Source: Enterobacter genomosp. O
Lineage (GTDB): Bacteria; Pseudomonadota; Gammaproteobacteria; Enterobacterales; Enterobacteriaceae
DNA: 64,000 nucleotides
Direction: 5' to 3'
Assembly (NCBI RefSeq): GCF_001022965.1
Contig: NZ_LECZ01000023.1
Span: 186,001 to 250,000, forward strand
The notes beneath the pieces were generated by a model, which saw only the letters and a program-made list of their open reading frames with translations, did no database searches and had not been told where the DNA came from. Shown in pieces: positions 17,307 to 26,532 of this stretch (the first letter of the stretch is position 1; each line of letters begins with the position of its first letter). Both the position numbers and the translations under genes were made by a program.

Positions 17307-18372
17307 CACCCTGGCGCGGGTGTTTACCCCGCACGGCAACATCGTCTATACGGCAAACGACTTTCGCCAGACCCTGCGCATCGTCTTTGCCGGGATGATT
17401 GCGCTCAGCATCTCCAGCTTTTACAACACCAGCTACGGCGTGTTTTTTGTTGTCTACCCGATCATGCTGCTGTCGCTGGTCCCGGTGTTTAACCGCCACG
17501 TGGCGAAGCAGTTTATCTTCAGCGCATCGCTCAACTGCGTGGAAATGGTGATTATTATCGGCTATCTGTCGCAATGGCCGGTCATCATGACGCTGGTGGT
17601 GTTTGCCCTATACGTGATGCGCTTTCGCTTTATGAGCAAGGGGCCGCTGTTTCTGTTCGGTTCAATGGGCGTGGTGTGCCAGAGCGTGATGCTCAATTTT
17701 ATGAGCTACCCCACCACCAACTGGCACACGCTGCTGTTTTCCAACATCGAAGCGAGCGTGATGGCGGTGTGCCTGAGCGCGCTGATGAACTATCTGCTGC
17801 CGGACGTCGAGCCGCGCAGGCCGCCGCCGCTGATTGAGAAAGACGACGCCCGCGTGCGCCACGAGTCGTTGCTCTCCGGCACCGTCGCAACGCTGATTTT
17901 CGTTGTGTTTCAGATGAGCGATTTAAGCGATTCGCTTTCGGCGCTGATGGCGGGGATTTTAATCCTGTTCCCGATGCACTATCGCGGCGCGGTGATGAGC
18001 TCCATCTGGCGCGTGGTCGGCGTGGTGCTGGGCTGTCTCTATATTCTGGTCGTCCAGCTTATCCTCTACGACCACAGCAGCCATATGCTGCTGATGATGC
18101 CGCTGATCGGCCTCGGGCTGGCGTTTGGCGCGCGCCTGCACGTGATGGAGAAGGTCGGTGCCGGCGTGGGATTCTCCAGCATTACCACCATCGGCATTAT
18201 GTTCGGGCAGAACATGCATCCGGACAGCGACCTGGTGTTCAGCGATCTTTATCGCATCACCTCCGTCACCTTTTCGCTGGTGGCGACGCTGACGATGGTC
18301 TTTCTGGTGCATTTGATCCTGAACCGCTTCGAGGCGACGCGCTACATCATCGCGCCACCTAAAGCAGATTAA
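17296..18372 (+). CDS. DUF2955 inner-membrane protein (FUSC-like efflux partner)
   Basis: This 358-residue protein carries about ten predicted membrane segments in two blocks (roughly residues 25-165 and 195-345) with a short cytoplasmic linker ([20 protein letters not shown]). The layout matches DUF2955, related to the FUSC/AaeB family of aromatic-acid and drug exporters that pair with an HlyD-type adaptor. It overlaps the adaptor gene by 11 bp, so the two are probably one pump. The end overlaps the yjiN stop by 4 bp on the opposite strand. The exported substrate is unknown. Confidence 0.82.
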   Translation: MSISTLARVFTPHGNIVYTANDFRQTLRIVFAGMIALSISSFYNTSYGVFFVVYPIMLLSLVPVFNRHVAKQFIFSASLNCVEMVIIIGYLSQWPVIMTLVVFALYVMRFRFMSKGPLFLFGSMGVVCQSVMLNFMSYPTTNWHTLLFSNIEASVMAVCLSALMNYLLPDVEPRRPPPLIEKDDARVRHESLLSGTVATLIFVVFQMSDLSDSLSALMAGILILFPMHYRGAVMSSIWRVVGVVLGCLYILVVQLILYDHSSHMLLMMPLIGLGLAFGARLHVMEKVGAGVGFSSITTIGIMFGQNMHPDSDLVFSDLYRITSVTFSLVATLTMVFLVHLILNRFEATRYIIAPPKAD

Positions 18373-19640
18373 TGCCCCAGCACGGCGGGGAGTTGTGAAA
18401 GTAAAAACAGGATCAGGCCAATCGTCCCGCCTACCAGCGTGCCGTTGACGCGGATAAACTGCAGATCCTTGCCGATGTTCAGCTCAATCTGCCGGGACAT
18501 GTCTTTGGCATCCCAGCTTTTGACCGTGTCGCTGATGTGGCGAGTAAGAAACGTCGCGAAATCCGGCGCGAGGCGGTGCGCGGCCTGTTCCAGATGCTCG
18601 TTCAGCGACGCCCGCAGGCTGGCGTCGTGCGTGAGCGTTTCGCCAAACCACAGCCCGGCGTTGGCGATGCGCTGCTTCACGCGCGAGTCTTCACTCTGCA
18701 TATCCGCCTTTAGCCACTGGCGCAGGTCGGCCCACATCTCTCCCAGATAACGGTTAAACGCCTCGTCGTTTTTCAGGTAGTGTTTGATGTTGTCGGCTTT
18801 TGCCGCCATTTCCGGATCGTTTTTCAGGTTGTCGATAAGCTTCAGCGTGGCGCGGTCGAACGCCTGGCGGATCTGGTGCGTGCGGTCGTGGCTGATGTCG
18901 TCCAGCAGGGTGTTCACCGCGTTCGACACCATCTCCGCGCTTTGATCGCCCAGCCACTCGGTGGGCAGCACCATCGCTTTGCGCGGGTGCTCGGTCTTCA
19001 GCCAGTGGACAATCTGATCGGCAATAAAGTCCCGCGTGCTTTCCCGCTGAATCAGGGTGATCAGGCGGTTGATGATGGCGTCCAGCAGCACCTGGTGGCG
19101 GTTGTTTTTGGTCATGCTCTCCAGCATCACGGCGCTGGTTTCGGTGAAGTCGACCTTGTCGATGGCCTTATGCACCGCGCGTTTGAGCAGGCGCTGGATG
19201 CGCCCGTCGTCGGTCAATTCGAGAAAACCGCTCATCACCTGCATCAGATGCAGCCCGACGCGCTGGGCGTTATCAGGCTTGCTGAACCAGGCTCCTATCA
19301 TCTGTGCGGGCTCATAGCGGCGGATCAACGCCACCAGCGACTGGGTATCCAGAAACTTCTCCTGCACGAACTGGCCGAGATTGTCGCCGATTCGGTCCTT
19401 ATTGCGCGGGATGATCGCCGTATGGCGCGAAATAAACGGAATGGGCACCCGGCGGAACAGCGCGACCACGGCAAACCAGTCTGCCAGCGCGCCGACCATC
19501 GCCGCCTCGGCAATGGCTTTCACGCCGCGCACCCAAAAGGTCTGCGGCAGGAACAGGGTGGTGATAAACGCCGCGGCGGCAACCAGCAGCAGCGCCAGCG
19601 CCAGCAGCTTGGCACGTTTGAGTTCAGCTATTTTTTCCAT
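18369..19640 (-). CDS. yjiN: YjiN, DUF445 membrane protein
   Basis: This 423-residue protein has two N-terminal membrane helices (about 12-31 and 40-62, around [20 protein letters not shown]), a long soluble helical domain (about 80-390, with [20 protein letters not shown]) and a C-terminal membrane helix ([20 protein letters not shown]). The features match DUF445 and E. coli YjiN. Its function is not established. In E. coli yjiN lies on the same flank of the immigration control region, here marked by the AT-rich island that begins just upstream of its start. Confidence 0.85.
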   Translation of the reverse strand: MEKIAELKRAKLLALALLLVAAAAFITTLFLPQTFWVRGVKAIAEAAMVGALADWFAVVALFRRVPIPFISRHTAIIPRNKDRIGDNLGQFVQEKFLDTQSLVALIRRYEPAQMIGAWFSKPDNAQRVGLHLMQVMSGFLELTDDGRIQRLLKRAVHKAIDKVDFTETSAVMLESMTKNNRHQVLLDAIINRLITLIQRESTRDFIADQIVHWLKTEHPRKAMVLPTEWLGDQSAEMVSNAVNTLLDDISHDRTHQIRQAFDRATLKLIDNLKNDPEMAAKADNIKHYLKNDEAFNRYLGEMWADLRQWLKADMQSEDSRVKQRIANAGLWFGETLTHDASLRASLNEHLEQAAHRLAPDFATFLTRHISDTVKSWDAKDMSRQIELNIGKDLQFIRVNGTLVGGTIGLILFLLSQLPAVLGH

Positions 19641-20169
19641 GGGTTAAGGATAGAGGCAAGTGAACCAAAAGTGCAAAGAGGGTGCAAAGGGAGGATAAAG
19701 CTACACTGAGCGAGTTAGCATTTATCATCTAAAAATAAATGGGTCAAAGATGTTCATTTTAAAAAGCATGGGCCTATTGAGCTCGTTCTGCTTTGTTATA
19801 AAAAATTATCTGGCATTACCGTGATGGAGCTATGATTTATTCAGATGATTGGCATTCTTGTTTGGATGATAATTAATTGACTCTGGGGACTATTAATCTT
19901 TCAAGGAACTGATTGGGAATGCAGGAAAATAATGAATTTTTTTGATGTTACATCTCACTTTAAGTCCAATTTTATCTATTGGACGTACTATATCTTGATT
20001 AAAATAGAAAATGGTTGAAACTATATATTTAATGAAGTATTCTGGCATAATATAGATATTCTAGGTTGTTCCGATTTTTATACCATTTGCTGGTTTGTTT
20101 TTATGATGGTTAAAAATAAGATCATAGAAATTATTCATATTTGAAAGAAAATAAATCAAAAGGTCTTCT
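19641..20169. other. AT-rich intergenic stretch, left end of the island
   Basis: Base composition changes from G+C-rich to strongly AT-rich at about 19690. No gene, RNA or clear transposon end is seen. An open stretch without a start codon (19719-19835) has no recognisable homology. The promoter of the downstream methylase-FRG gene must lie here, but no convincing -35/-10 pair stands out. The ribosome-binding site of that gene is AAAAGG just before 20170. Confidence 0.6.
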
Positions 20170-22164
20170 ATGCGTGATTATTCATTATCGAATGAGAAAA
20201 AATATTTCTTAGAGGCAATTGAAAATAAAATCCGTCCCTATGTGAACGTCTCAGATTTTCGTGAATTGTTTCTTTCTTTGCTTCTATACAAAGCGCTTTC
20301 AGATAAAAGCTTAACTAACAATGAGGGGTTTAAATATAAAATAGAACCTTTATATCAATTGTCAGTCTTGGTTTGCTCTGACGATTTTAACAGTTCAAAC
20401 CAATTGACTAATAAATTGATCAATATATTTTATCATATCGAAAATGAATATCCTGAATTAAAAAACTGTTTCATGAATGCTTGTAGGGTAATTGAACAAA
20501 ATAAAATAGTTGATTTAAAACAGTTGCTGTGGGATTTGAACAGTGTAGGACCAATTAGTGAATGGCTCTCTGTCGATTTCGCTACTTTTGTTTTTGAGTT
20601 TATTGCAGAGCGTGTGATGCAGTCCATGCCTGAATATATTACGCCAAATTGTGTATGTAATCTTATAACATCTATTGCGCTTCACTATGAAAATAATCCT
20701 GTCAATGTTTGTGATTTTGCATGCGGTACTGGAGGTTTATTACTTGAGATTTACAGAAAGACTTTTGTTATCGACGAGGTTTGTGGAAATGATCTTATAA
20801 AATCGACGCTTGATTCTTTTAAAATAAGAATATTATTAAGTGGGTTAGAGCCTTCTAGATTTTTATTAACTAACGATGATGTGTTAAAATTTAATGAAAG
20901 TAATAAAAAGTTTGATATTATGCTTTCCGTTCCACCATTTAACGTACGATGGGAGCCAGAGAAATATATAGATTTTACTTCATTAAATTTGAAATTTTCA
21001 AGTCGATCTGCTGATCTTGCCTTTGTTTTGCGCGGGTATGAATCATTATCTTCTGATGGAGTGATGGTTATTGCTTTGACTCATGGGGCATTACACCGCG
21101 GGGGAAGAGATAAAGAATTGAGAAAAATATTACTTGAAGAATTCAATTGTATTGACATTGTTATAGGCTTGCCTGCGAACTTATTCTATGGAACAAACAT
21201 TCAAACTTGCTTGTTAGTTATCAGCAAAAAAAGAGAAAAAAACGATCCCATACTATTCATCGATGCTAGTAATAAGTTTTCCAGAATAAAAAATAAAAAT
21301 ATTATGACGGAGGAAAATATTTCCTCCATTCTGGATGTAATTTCGCACCCGCGAGATATTAAATTTTTTAGTAGAATATCAAATGTTGAGTCAATAAAAG
21401 AATGTGATTATAATTTAACTTTCTCTAATTATATTGAAGAATTTAATGAGCAGGTATTAAGCAATGTTGGAGATTCGTTCACAAAATATCATGGTGTAAT
21501 TTCAAGCTTTAGAAAGAAATTTATTGATAAAAATATAGTGTATAGAGGTATGACAAATGCTAAATGGGAATTAAAACCATCCATTGGGCGACTAGATATT
21601 GACGATCCCATAAGAGAAAGCACTGAAAGGCGTATATTTGAACAATTTAAGCAGCAAGCATTACCTTACCTTGATTTTACTCCAAGGAATGAATGGGAGT
21701 GGTTAGCCTTAGCTCAACATCATGGGTTACCGACAAGGTTACTTGACTGGACTACTAATCCGTTAATAGCTTTATATTTCTCTGTTGAAGATGATGCTAG
21801 CGATAGTGACTCGGTGGTGTGGTTGTATATTGACGATGCAAGGTCTGTGGTAATGGATTCTTTTAGCGAACAATCAGATGCATATAATTCTGATCCTCTA
21901 AAAATACCCGCTGACCGTGATGCTTTAATTTTTGAACCGGCGCATCTGAATAAAAGAATTATTGCCCAGAATGGACTTTTTACCGTTCATTCTACTCCTA
22001 CCAAGCCGTTTTATCCTGAGAAGATTTATAAAGTGATTATACCTGCCAGGGTAAGAAAAAAATTAAAGGAGCAATTATACTATTATGGAATTCATGAAGG
22101 TGCCGTTTATCCTGGCTTAGATGGATTAAGTCGCAAAATTAAATGGGTGAATTCATTTAAATAA
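20170..22164 (+). CDS. HsdM-like N6-adenine methylase domain fused to FRG domain, with altered catalytic motif
   Basis: A 664-residue two-part protein, clearly AT-rich compared with its neighbours. Residues about 1-435 follow type I HsdM: an N-terminal HsdM helical domain (VSDFRELFLSLLLYKALSD), motif X (EYITPNCVCNLI), SAM motif I Asp182 to Gly189 (DFACGTGG), and HsdM-like HGALHRGG and IGLPANLFYGT. The catalytic NPPF motif reads Val254-Pro-Pro-Phe (SVPPF), so adenine methylation is doubtful. Residues about 445-664 are an FRG domain with VYRGMTNAKWELKPS and AQHHGLPTRLLDWTTNP. No HsdS or intact HsdR is near; a decayed HsdR end is 55 bp downstream. A role in phage defence is inferred from architecture and location. 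What FRG does chemically is unknown to me. Confidence 0.88.
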   Translation: MRDYSLSNEKKYFLEAIENKIRPYVNVSDFRELFLSLLLYKALSDKSLTNNEGFKYKIEPLYQLSVLVCSDDFNSSNQLTNKLINIFYHIENEYPELKNCFMNACRVIEQNKIVDLKQLLWDLNSVGPISEWLSVDFATFVFEFIAERVMQSMPEYITPNCVCNLITSIALHYENNPVNVCDFACGTGGLLLEIYRKTFVIDEVCGNDLIKSTLDSFKIRILLSGLEPSRFLLTNDDVLKFNESNKKFDIMLSVPPFNVRWEPEKYIDFTSLNLKFSSRSADLAFVLRGYESLSSDGVMVIALTHGALHRGGRDKELRKILLEEFNCIDIVIGLPANLFYGTNIQTCLLVISKKREKNDPILFIDASNKFSRIKNKNIMTEENISSILDVISHPRDIKFFSRISNVESIKECDYNLTFSNYIEEFNEQVLSNVGDSFTKYHGVISSFRKKFIDKNIVYRGMTNAKWELKPSIGRLDIDDPIRESTERRIFEQFKQQALPYLDFTPRNEWEWLALAQHHGLPTRLLDWTTNPLIALYFSVEDDASDSDSVVWLYIDDARSVVMDSFSEQSDAYNSDPLKIPADRDALIFEPAHLNKRIIAQNGLFTVHSTPTKPFYPEKIYKVIIPARVRKKLKEQLYYYGIHEGAVYPGLDGLSRKIKWVNSFK

Positions 22165-22172
22165 AATTTATA

Positions 22173-22204
22173 TTAGTCATCTCATATAAAGTTGAGATGA
22201 CTAA
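22173..22204. terminator. Strong hairpin after methylase-FRG gene
   Basis: TTAGTCATCTCA and TGAGATGACTAA form a perfect 12 bp stem around TATAAAGT, 9 bp after the stop codon. No T run follows directly, so it may stop transcription weakly or protect the 3' end of the message. The hairpin lies in AT-rich island DNA. Confidence 0.6.
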
Positions 22205-22218
22205 CTTATAAAATGTTA

Positions 22219-22626
22219 AGTAATAAAAAGTGTTTTTTTATTCTCCGTCTGCCCTGGCACGCCCCTATAGATATCGTCGTTTGCCACCGGAGGGAACTTA
22301 TGTTTATGCAGTAGCAGGATGGGATCCACATTCAGTTTGGCTTTAATATCAGCAAGTTTACCTCAGTCTGGATACTTTGATGTGTTTTCAATGACAGCTT
22401 TCATCTCTTTTTCCAGCACTAGTACCTTATCGTCTTCATAGGTAAAGTGATACTTGTCTGGTATATGCGCCAGGATGTCATAAAATATTTTCTCTTCAAT
22501 ATCACTCCCATAGATAACCATAATATGGTAGATAATACCGGCCATTTCCTGAAGTTGAGCATCGGTTGGAAAAAGTTGCGTGATGATTTTGTATTTTCTC
22601 ACCCTGGTCCCTAATAGCTTCGACAC
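22219..22626 (-). pseudogene. Remnant of type I restriction subunit HsdR, C-terminal end
   Basis: Read on the minus strand, this gives 87 residues from a GTG at 22626 to an in-frame TGA at 22363-22365. The same frame then continues with GKLADIKAKLNVDPILLLHK and HKFPPVANDDIYRG to a second stop near 22217. The pieces IFYDILA, EDDKVLVLEKEMKAV, KYPD and the rest line up with the C-terminal region (DUF3387) of type I HsdR, where a Trp codon sits at the position of the TGA (TGG to TGA). The N-terminal helicase and nuclease parts are gone. It is thus a decayed restriction gene convergent with the methylase-FRG gene, not an independent small gene. Confidence 0.72.
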
Positions 22627-22669
22627 TTATTTTGTAAGGCAATGATGGCATTCAGGTTTGCTGCATGCG

Positions 22670-23308
22670 TTAATCATTGTGTGATAACAACCGCCACAAC
22701 ACCCACCCACCAAACCCCATCAGCACCACTCCGGCCGTGCGCTCAACCAGCCAGAGCGAACGGCTGAGTTTCTGCTGAATAACCGGCAAACCTGTCAGCG
22801 ATACCACCGCCAGATCCCACACCAGTACCACCATCACCATCCAGATGCCGCAGGTGGTTTGCTGAAGCAGCGTGACGTCTGGTCCCAGTAGCGCCGTCAT
22901 GAGTGCCAGATAAAAAAGCGCATTCTTCGGGTTTAACAGTGCGGAGCCGAGACCCAGCAGGATCTGCTTACGTAAAGAGGGGTATTCCCGGTGGGTTTCG
23001 TTAAGCATAAACGTCTGTGGGCGGCTGCGTACTAGGTGCGCGCCAATCCACAGCAGGTACAGCGCGCCGGAGAATTCAATCAACGTGAATAGCCACGTAA
23101 ACTGGCGCAGCGCGCTCCAGCCAATAATCACCAGCAGGATATACAACCCGTTGCCTGCGGCGATGCCGAGGCACAGCCCGGCGCTGCCGCGCAGTCGGTA
23201 GCGCGCGGCGTAGCCCACCAGCAGGAAGAAATCCGGGCCCGGGCTTAGCAGGGCAACAAAATGCGCCAGTGCCAGGGCGAGAAAAGCGGAAGGGAATAAC
23301 AGTTCCAT
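22670..23308 (-). CDS. LysE/RhtB-family amino-acid exporter
   Basis: This 212-residue inner-membrane protein has six predicted helices and the LysE/Rht signatures: HFVALLSPGPDFFLLVGYAA near the N-terminus, GSALLNPKNALFYLAL in the middle. Family members export amino acids or their derivatives. The ATG at 23308 has GAGG upstream (TGAGGTCGCT); a TTG six codons earlier is unlikely. It lies next to an AraC regulator on the same strand, 47 bp upstream, a common pairing in which the regulator senses the exported compound. The substrate is unknown. Confidence 0.87.
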   Translation of the reverse strand: MELLFPSAFLALALAHFVALLSPGPDFFLLVGYAARYRLRGSAGLCLGIAAGNGLYILLVIIGWSALRQFTWLFTLIEFSGALYLLWIGAHLVRSRPQTFMLNETHREYPSLRKQILLGLGSALLNPKNALFYLALMTALLGPDVTLLQQTTCGIWMVMVVLVWDLAVVSLTGLPVIQQKLSRSLWLVERTAGVVLMGFGGWVLWRLLSHND

Positions 23309-23355
23309 AGCGACCTCAGTTAACAATCTGAGGTCAGAGTACGGCGCTGCAGAGC

Positions 23356-24099
23356 CTATTTATTGTCTGATATTGATCGGCCCGTGGCGTACTGGCGCGG
23401 CGTGGCGGCGGTATAGCTGACGAAGGTCTTATGAAAATGGCTCTGGTCGGCAAAGCCGCTCTGGTAGCTGACGTCGGCAATATCATCCCCGGCGCGCAGC
23501 CGCGCTTTGGCGTACTCCACGCGGGAGATGTTGAGGAAGCTGCCCGGCGTCAGGCCGGTGTCCTGCCTGAAGGTGCGGATCAGCGTCTCCTTGCGCAGCG
23601 AGAAGCGTTGGGCAAGCTCGTCGAGGGAAGGCGGGCTGGTGAGTTCGGAAAGAAATGCCTCCTGAACCTGCTGGCTGGTTGAGCGAAGCGTGTCTGCGTT
23701 ATCCGCGCAGCGGGGAAGGGCAGAAAGCAGCGCCTCCACGGACGCTGGAGACATTGTCTTAACGACGTCCAGGTAATGGGCAAACAGGCCAGGGCTACGA
23801 ATCACCTGTAGCGCCAGAGGAAGGTCTGCGTCGATATAGAGCATATGGTAGCTGCGCGGCTTTCCGGCGACGGGGTTGCAGCTGTGCGGCGCACAGGACG
23901 GGATCACGATGAGGTCCCCGGGGTTAAGGATGTACTCTCTGTCGTGACAGATGCAGCAGGTCTGGCCCTCCACAATCGCACCGATGGAGAGCTGAGGGTG
24001 ACTATGGCGTTTGTACGCCTGCGTACTTTGCCATGTGCTGCGCAGCTCAAGGCCTGAGGCGCGGTGAAAAGTCTGGCGGATGTGTCGGGTATCGGTCAT
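23356..24099 (-). CDS. AraC-family transcriptional regulator
   Basis: This 247-residue protein has an N-terminal cupin-like sensor (about 10-120: KRHSHPQLSIGAIVEGQTCC, NPGDLIVIPSCAPHSCNP) and a C-terminal AraC double helix-turn-helix (about 150-240: SLDELAQRFSLRKETLIRTF, DIADVSYQSGFADQSHFHK). The ATG at 24099 has AAGGAG upstream. The downstream LysE-type exporter probably belongs to its regulon. It is divergent from the succinate-semialdehyde dehydrogenase at 24251. The cluster of cysteines and histidines in the sensor (CCICHDRE) is typical of exporter-linked AraC proteins, but no ligand can be assigned. Confidence 0.87.
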   Translation of the reverse strand: MTDTRHIRQTFHRASGLELRSTWQSTQAYKRHSHPQLSIGAIVEGQTCCICHDREYILNPGDLIVIPSCAPHSCNPVAGKPRSYHMLYIDADLPLALQVIRSPGLFAHYLDVVKTMSPASVEALLSALPRCADNADTLRSTSQQVQEAFLSELTSPPSLDELAQRFSLRKETLIRTFRQDTGLTPGSFLNISRVEYAKARLRAGDDIADVSYQSGFADQSHFHKTFVSYTAATPRQYATGRSISDNK

Positions 24100-24250
24100 T
24101 GGCGCTCCTTCTGGAGCTTTTTTATACCACGGCCGCGAACCATCGGTCAGCGCTTCATTAAGAACCTTCCGGATATACCCAACTTTACGTCCAGAGCCAG
24201 TCATGTTGACTACCCTTAATACCCTAAGCGGTAAAACAAGGAGATTCGAC

Positions 24251-25621
24251 ATGGCTTATCAGACAGTAAATCCTGCCACCAACCAGCTCATCAAAGAATA
24301 CCCCTCACATACCGACGCGGATATCGAAGCGGCGCTGAAGGCGGCCGATGCGCTCTACCATTCAGAATGGGCGAAAGGCGACATCAGCCAGCGCCTGCCG
24401 GTGCTGCATAAGCTTGCCGACCTGATCGACGAGCGCACCGAGGAGCTGGCGAAAATCGCCAGCCAGGAGATGGGTAAACTCATCGAACAGAGCCGCGGCG
24501 AGGTGAAGCTGTGCGCGCAGATCGCCCGCTACTATGCGGACAACGCGAAGCAGTTTCTGGCCCCGGTGAAGTACCCATCTGAACTTGGGGAAGCGTGGGT
24601 GGAGCATCACCCCATCGGCGTGCTGATGGCCGTTGAGCCGTGGAACTTCCCGTATTACCAGCTGATGCGCGTTCTGGCGCCGAACCTGGCGGCGGGTAAC
24701 CCCGTGCTGGCGAAGCATGCCAGCATCGTGCCGCACTGCGCCGAGGCCTTTGCCCATCTGGTGCGCGAGGCGGGGGCACCGGAAGGGGCGTGGACTAACC
24801 TGTTTATCTCGTCCGATCAGGTGGCGAACATTATCGCCGACGATCGCGTACAGGGTGCCGCGCTGACCGGTTCCGAAAAAGCCGGCAGCGTCGTGGCCGC
24901 GCAGGCGGCGAAGCACATCAAGAAATCGACCCTTGAGCTGGGCGGTAACGACGTCTTCGTGGTGCTGGATGATGCCGACCTTGAGAAGGCCGTGAAAATT
25001 GGCGTTAACGCGCGGCTCAACAACGCCGGACAGGTCTGTACCGCGGCGAAGCGCTTTATCCTGCACGAGAAAATTGCAGATGCCTTCCTGAGCAAATTCA
25101 CCGAGGCGTTTAAGCAGGTGAAGATTGGCGACCCGCTGGATGAAAACACCACGCTGGGGCCGCTGTCCTCTAAAGATGCGCTGGAAACGCTGACCAAACA
25201 GGTTAACGAGGCGGTGAAAAACGGCGCGACGCTGCACTATGGCGGCAAGCCGGTGCAGCGCGACGGGAGCTTCTTCGAGCCGACGATCCTGACGAATATC
25301 TCGCGCGATAACCCGGCGTACTTCGAGGAGTTCTTCGGTCCGGTGGCGCAGATGTACGTGGTGAAAAACGACGACGAGGCGGTTGCCCTGGCGAACGATT
25401 CCCACTACGGCCTGGGCGGCGCGGTGTTCAGCCAGGATATCGAACGCGCGAAGAAAATGGCGTCGCGGATCGAGACCGGGATGGTGTACATCAACTGGCT
25501 CACCGATACCGCGCCAGAGCTGCCGTTCGGCGGCGTGAAGCGCTCCGGTTACGGACGCGAGCTGTCGGATCTGGGGATCAAAGAGTTTGTGAACCAGAAG
25601 CTGGTGGTGGTGCGTAAGTAA
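24251..25621 (+). CDS. NAD-type succinate-semialdehyde dehydrogenase (Sad-like)
   Basis: This 456-residue protein resembles E. coli Sad/YneI: FVVLDDADLEKAVKIGVNAR, LELGGND (catalytic base), NNAGQVCTAAKRFI (nucleophilic Cys), EEFFGPVAQMYVV and LPFGGVKRSGYGREL. It oxidises succinic semialdehyde to succinate. HpaI, about 14 kb away, makes succinic semialdehyde from hydroxyphenylacetate, so this enzyme could feed that pathway's product to the TCA cycle, although it is not part of the hpa operon. The ATG at 24251 has AAGGAG upstream. A perfect terminator follows its stop. Confidence 0.85.
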   Translation: MAYQTVNPATNQLIKEYPSHTDADIEAALKAADALYHSEWAKGDISQRLPVLHKLADLIDERTEELAKIASQEMGKLIEQSRGEVKLCAQIARYYADNAKQFLAPVKYPSELGEAWVEHHPIGVLMAVEPWNFPYYQLMRVLAPNLAAGNPVLAKHASIVPHCAEAFAHLVREAGAPEGAWTNLFISSDQVANIIADDRVQGAALTGSEKAGSVVAAQAAKHIKKSTLELGGNDVFVVLDDADLEKAVKIGVNARLNNAGQVCTAAKRFILHEKIADAFLSKFTEAFKQVKIGDPLDENTTLGPLSSKDALETLTKQVNEAVKNGATLHYGGKPVQRDGSFFEPTILTNISRDNPAYFEEFFGPVAQMYVVKNDDEAVALANDSHYGLGGAVFSQDIERAKKMASRIETGMVYINWLTDTAPELPFGGVKRSGYGRELSDLGIKEFVNQKLVVVRK

Positions 25622-25637
25622 GAGGTAAAAAAAAAAA

Positions 25638-25660
25638 CCTGCCGGCCGGCAGGTTTTTTT
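25638..25660. terminator. Bidirectional rho-independent terminator
   Basis: The palindrome CCTGCCGGCCGGCAGG is flanked by an A run (25627-25637) and a T run (25654-25660). It can stop transcription from the dehydrogenase on the plus strand and from the YfaZ/lipoprotein pair on the minus strand. Confidence 0.9.
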
Positions 25661-25666
25661 AAGAGG

Positions 25667-25987
25667 TTATTGCACTTCGATCTTGTCCCAGCCGCTTTTA
25701 AACATGCAGCTGTCGACTAACGTACCGCGGCGATATTCATTCGCGTCTTCAACCGTGTAGCTCGTGGAAGTGTCCTTTTTCTTTTTCGATTTGTCCGTTT
25801 TTTCCGAGCTCGAACCGGTCACGACGTTATCCGGAGGCAGATCGATCAGCGCCTGCGCTTCGCATTCCGTGAGCTTTTTATTCATTTCCGCGTCGCTGAC
25901 GCCCGGCTTCACCCATTTGTACTGGACGCAGCCGGTGAGCATCAGCGTGAGGCTCAGAACGCAAAGCGCGGTAATGCGGTGTTTCAT
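25667..25987 (-). CDS. Small lipoprotein
   Basis: This 106-residue protein has a lipoprotein signal peptide with lipobox LTGC (Cys at about residue 20), so the mature N-terminus would be lipidated and anchored in the envelope. A lysine-rich stretch (SSEKTDKSKKKKDTSTS) lies in the middle. It overlaps the end of the YfaZ-like gene by one base (ATGA), so the two are translated together. The function is unknown; the two-Cys pattern (CEAQALID, DSCMFKSGW) suggests a disulfide in the periplasm. Confidence 0.8.
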   Translation of the reverse strand: MKHRITALCVLSLTLMLTGCVQYKWVKPGVSDAEMNKKLTECEAQALIDLPPDNVVTGSSSEKTDKSKKKKDTSTSYTVEDANEYRRGTLVDSCMFKSGWDKIEVQ

Positions 25988-26532
25988 CAGAAGGTGACTC
26001 CACCGCCTACATATGCGCCGTCAATCAGCGTGTGGCCAGGACGGCCGTCTTTGCCATCAACGCTCACGTGGCGGTAACCCACTTTCAGGGTCACTGGCGT
26101 AACTGGCGTCCAGCTTACGCCGCCGTTGGCTTCGACGTAGTTTTTCACGCTGTTGTTCAGGCCTTCTGGAGCAACATAACCTTCACCATACACGTGGATG
26201 CTGTCGGTCAGCGCAACGTTTACGCCGCCACCAATCGGGAAGGCCACGCCGTTATCGCCTTTTTTCGGGCCGAGGTAGATTGCCTTCGCGCCCGCATTCA
26301 GCATTACCGGGCCCACTTCCAGGTTGTAGCCTGCGCCAACGCCGCCGGTCTGGGTACCGTCATCGGTGTTTTTGAGCCAGTTACTTTCAAGATAAATACC
26401 GGATGAGGATTTACCCATTTCCAGATTAAGGTTGGTAAAGTTTTTACCCTGCTCAACGGTGCCGCCCATTGCCAGTGCGGAACCCGATACGGCAGCCAGG
26501 GCAGAAAGAAGAAGGATATTCAGTTTTTTCAT
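25987..26532 (-). CDS. YfaZ-family outer-membrane protein
   Basis: This 181-residue protein has a signal peptide (1-21, ending SGSALA) and alternating beta-strand segments that end in an aromatic C-terminus (YVGGGVTF), as in small beta-barrel proteins. The pattern (YLESNWLKNTDDGTQTGGVG, GYNLEVGPV, GYRHVSVDGK) matches the YfaZ family of enterobacterial outer-membrane proteins, whose role is not established. It is co-transcribed with the small lipoprotein downstream (1 bp overlap), an arrangement that hints at a joint envelope function. Confidence 0.78.
   Translation of the reverse strand: MKKLNILLLSALAAVSGSALAMGGTVEQGKNFTNLNLEMGKSSSGIYLESNWLKNTDDGTQTGGVGAGYNLEVGPVMLNAGAKAIYLGPKKGDNGVAFPIGGGVNVALTDSIHVYGEGYVAPEGLNNSVKNYVEANGGVSWTPVTPVTLKVGYRHVSVDGKDGRPGHTLIDGAYVGGGVTF

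Noticed and set aside
19719..19835. Possible gene fragment in the AT-rich gap
   Set aside because: No start codon, under 40 residues and no recognised similarity; too short to support.
20170..21500. Ordinary type I modification subunit (hsdM)
   Set aside because: NPPF is altered to VPPF, there is no hsdS, and the C-terminus is an FRG domain.
22363..22626. Stand-alone 87-residue small gene
   Set aside because: The same frame continues after the stop with HsdR-like sequence, so it is a fragment of a decayed gene.
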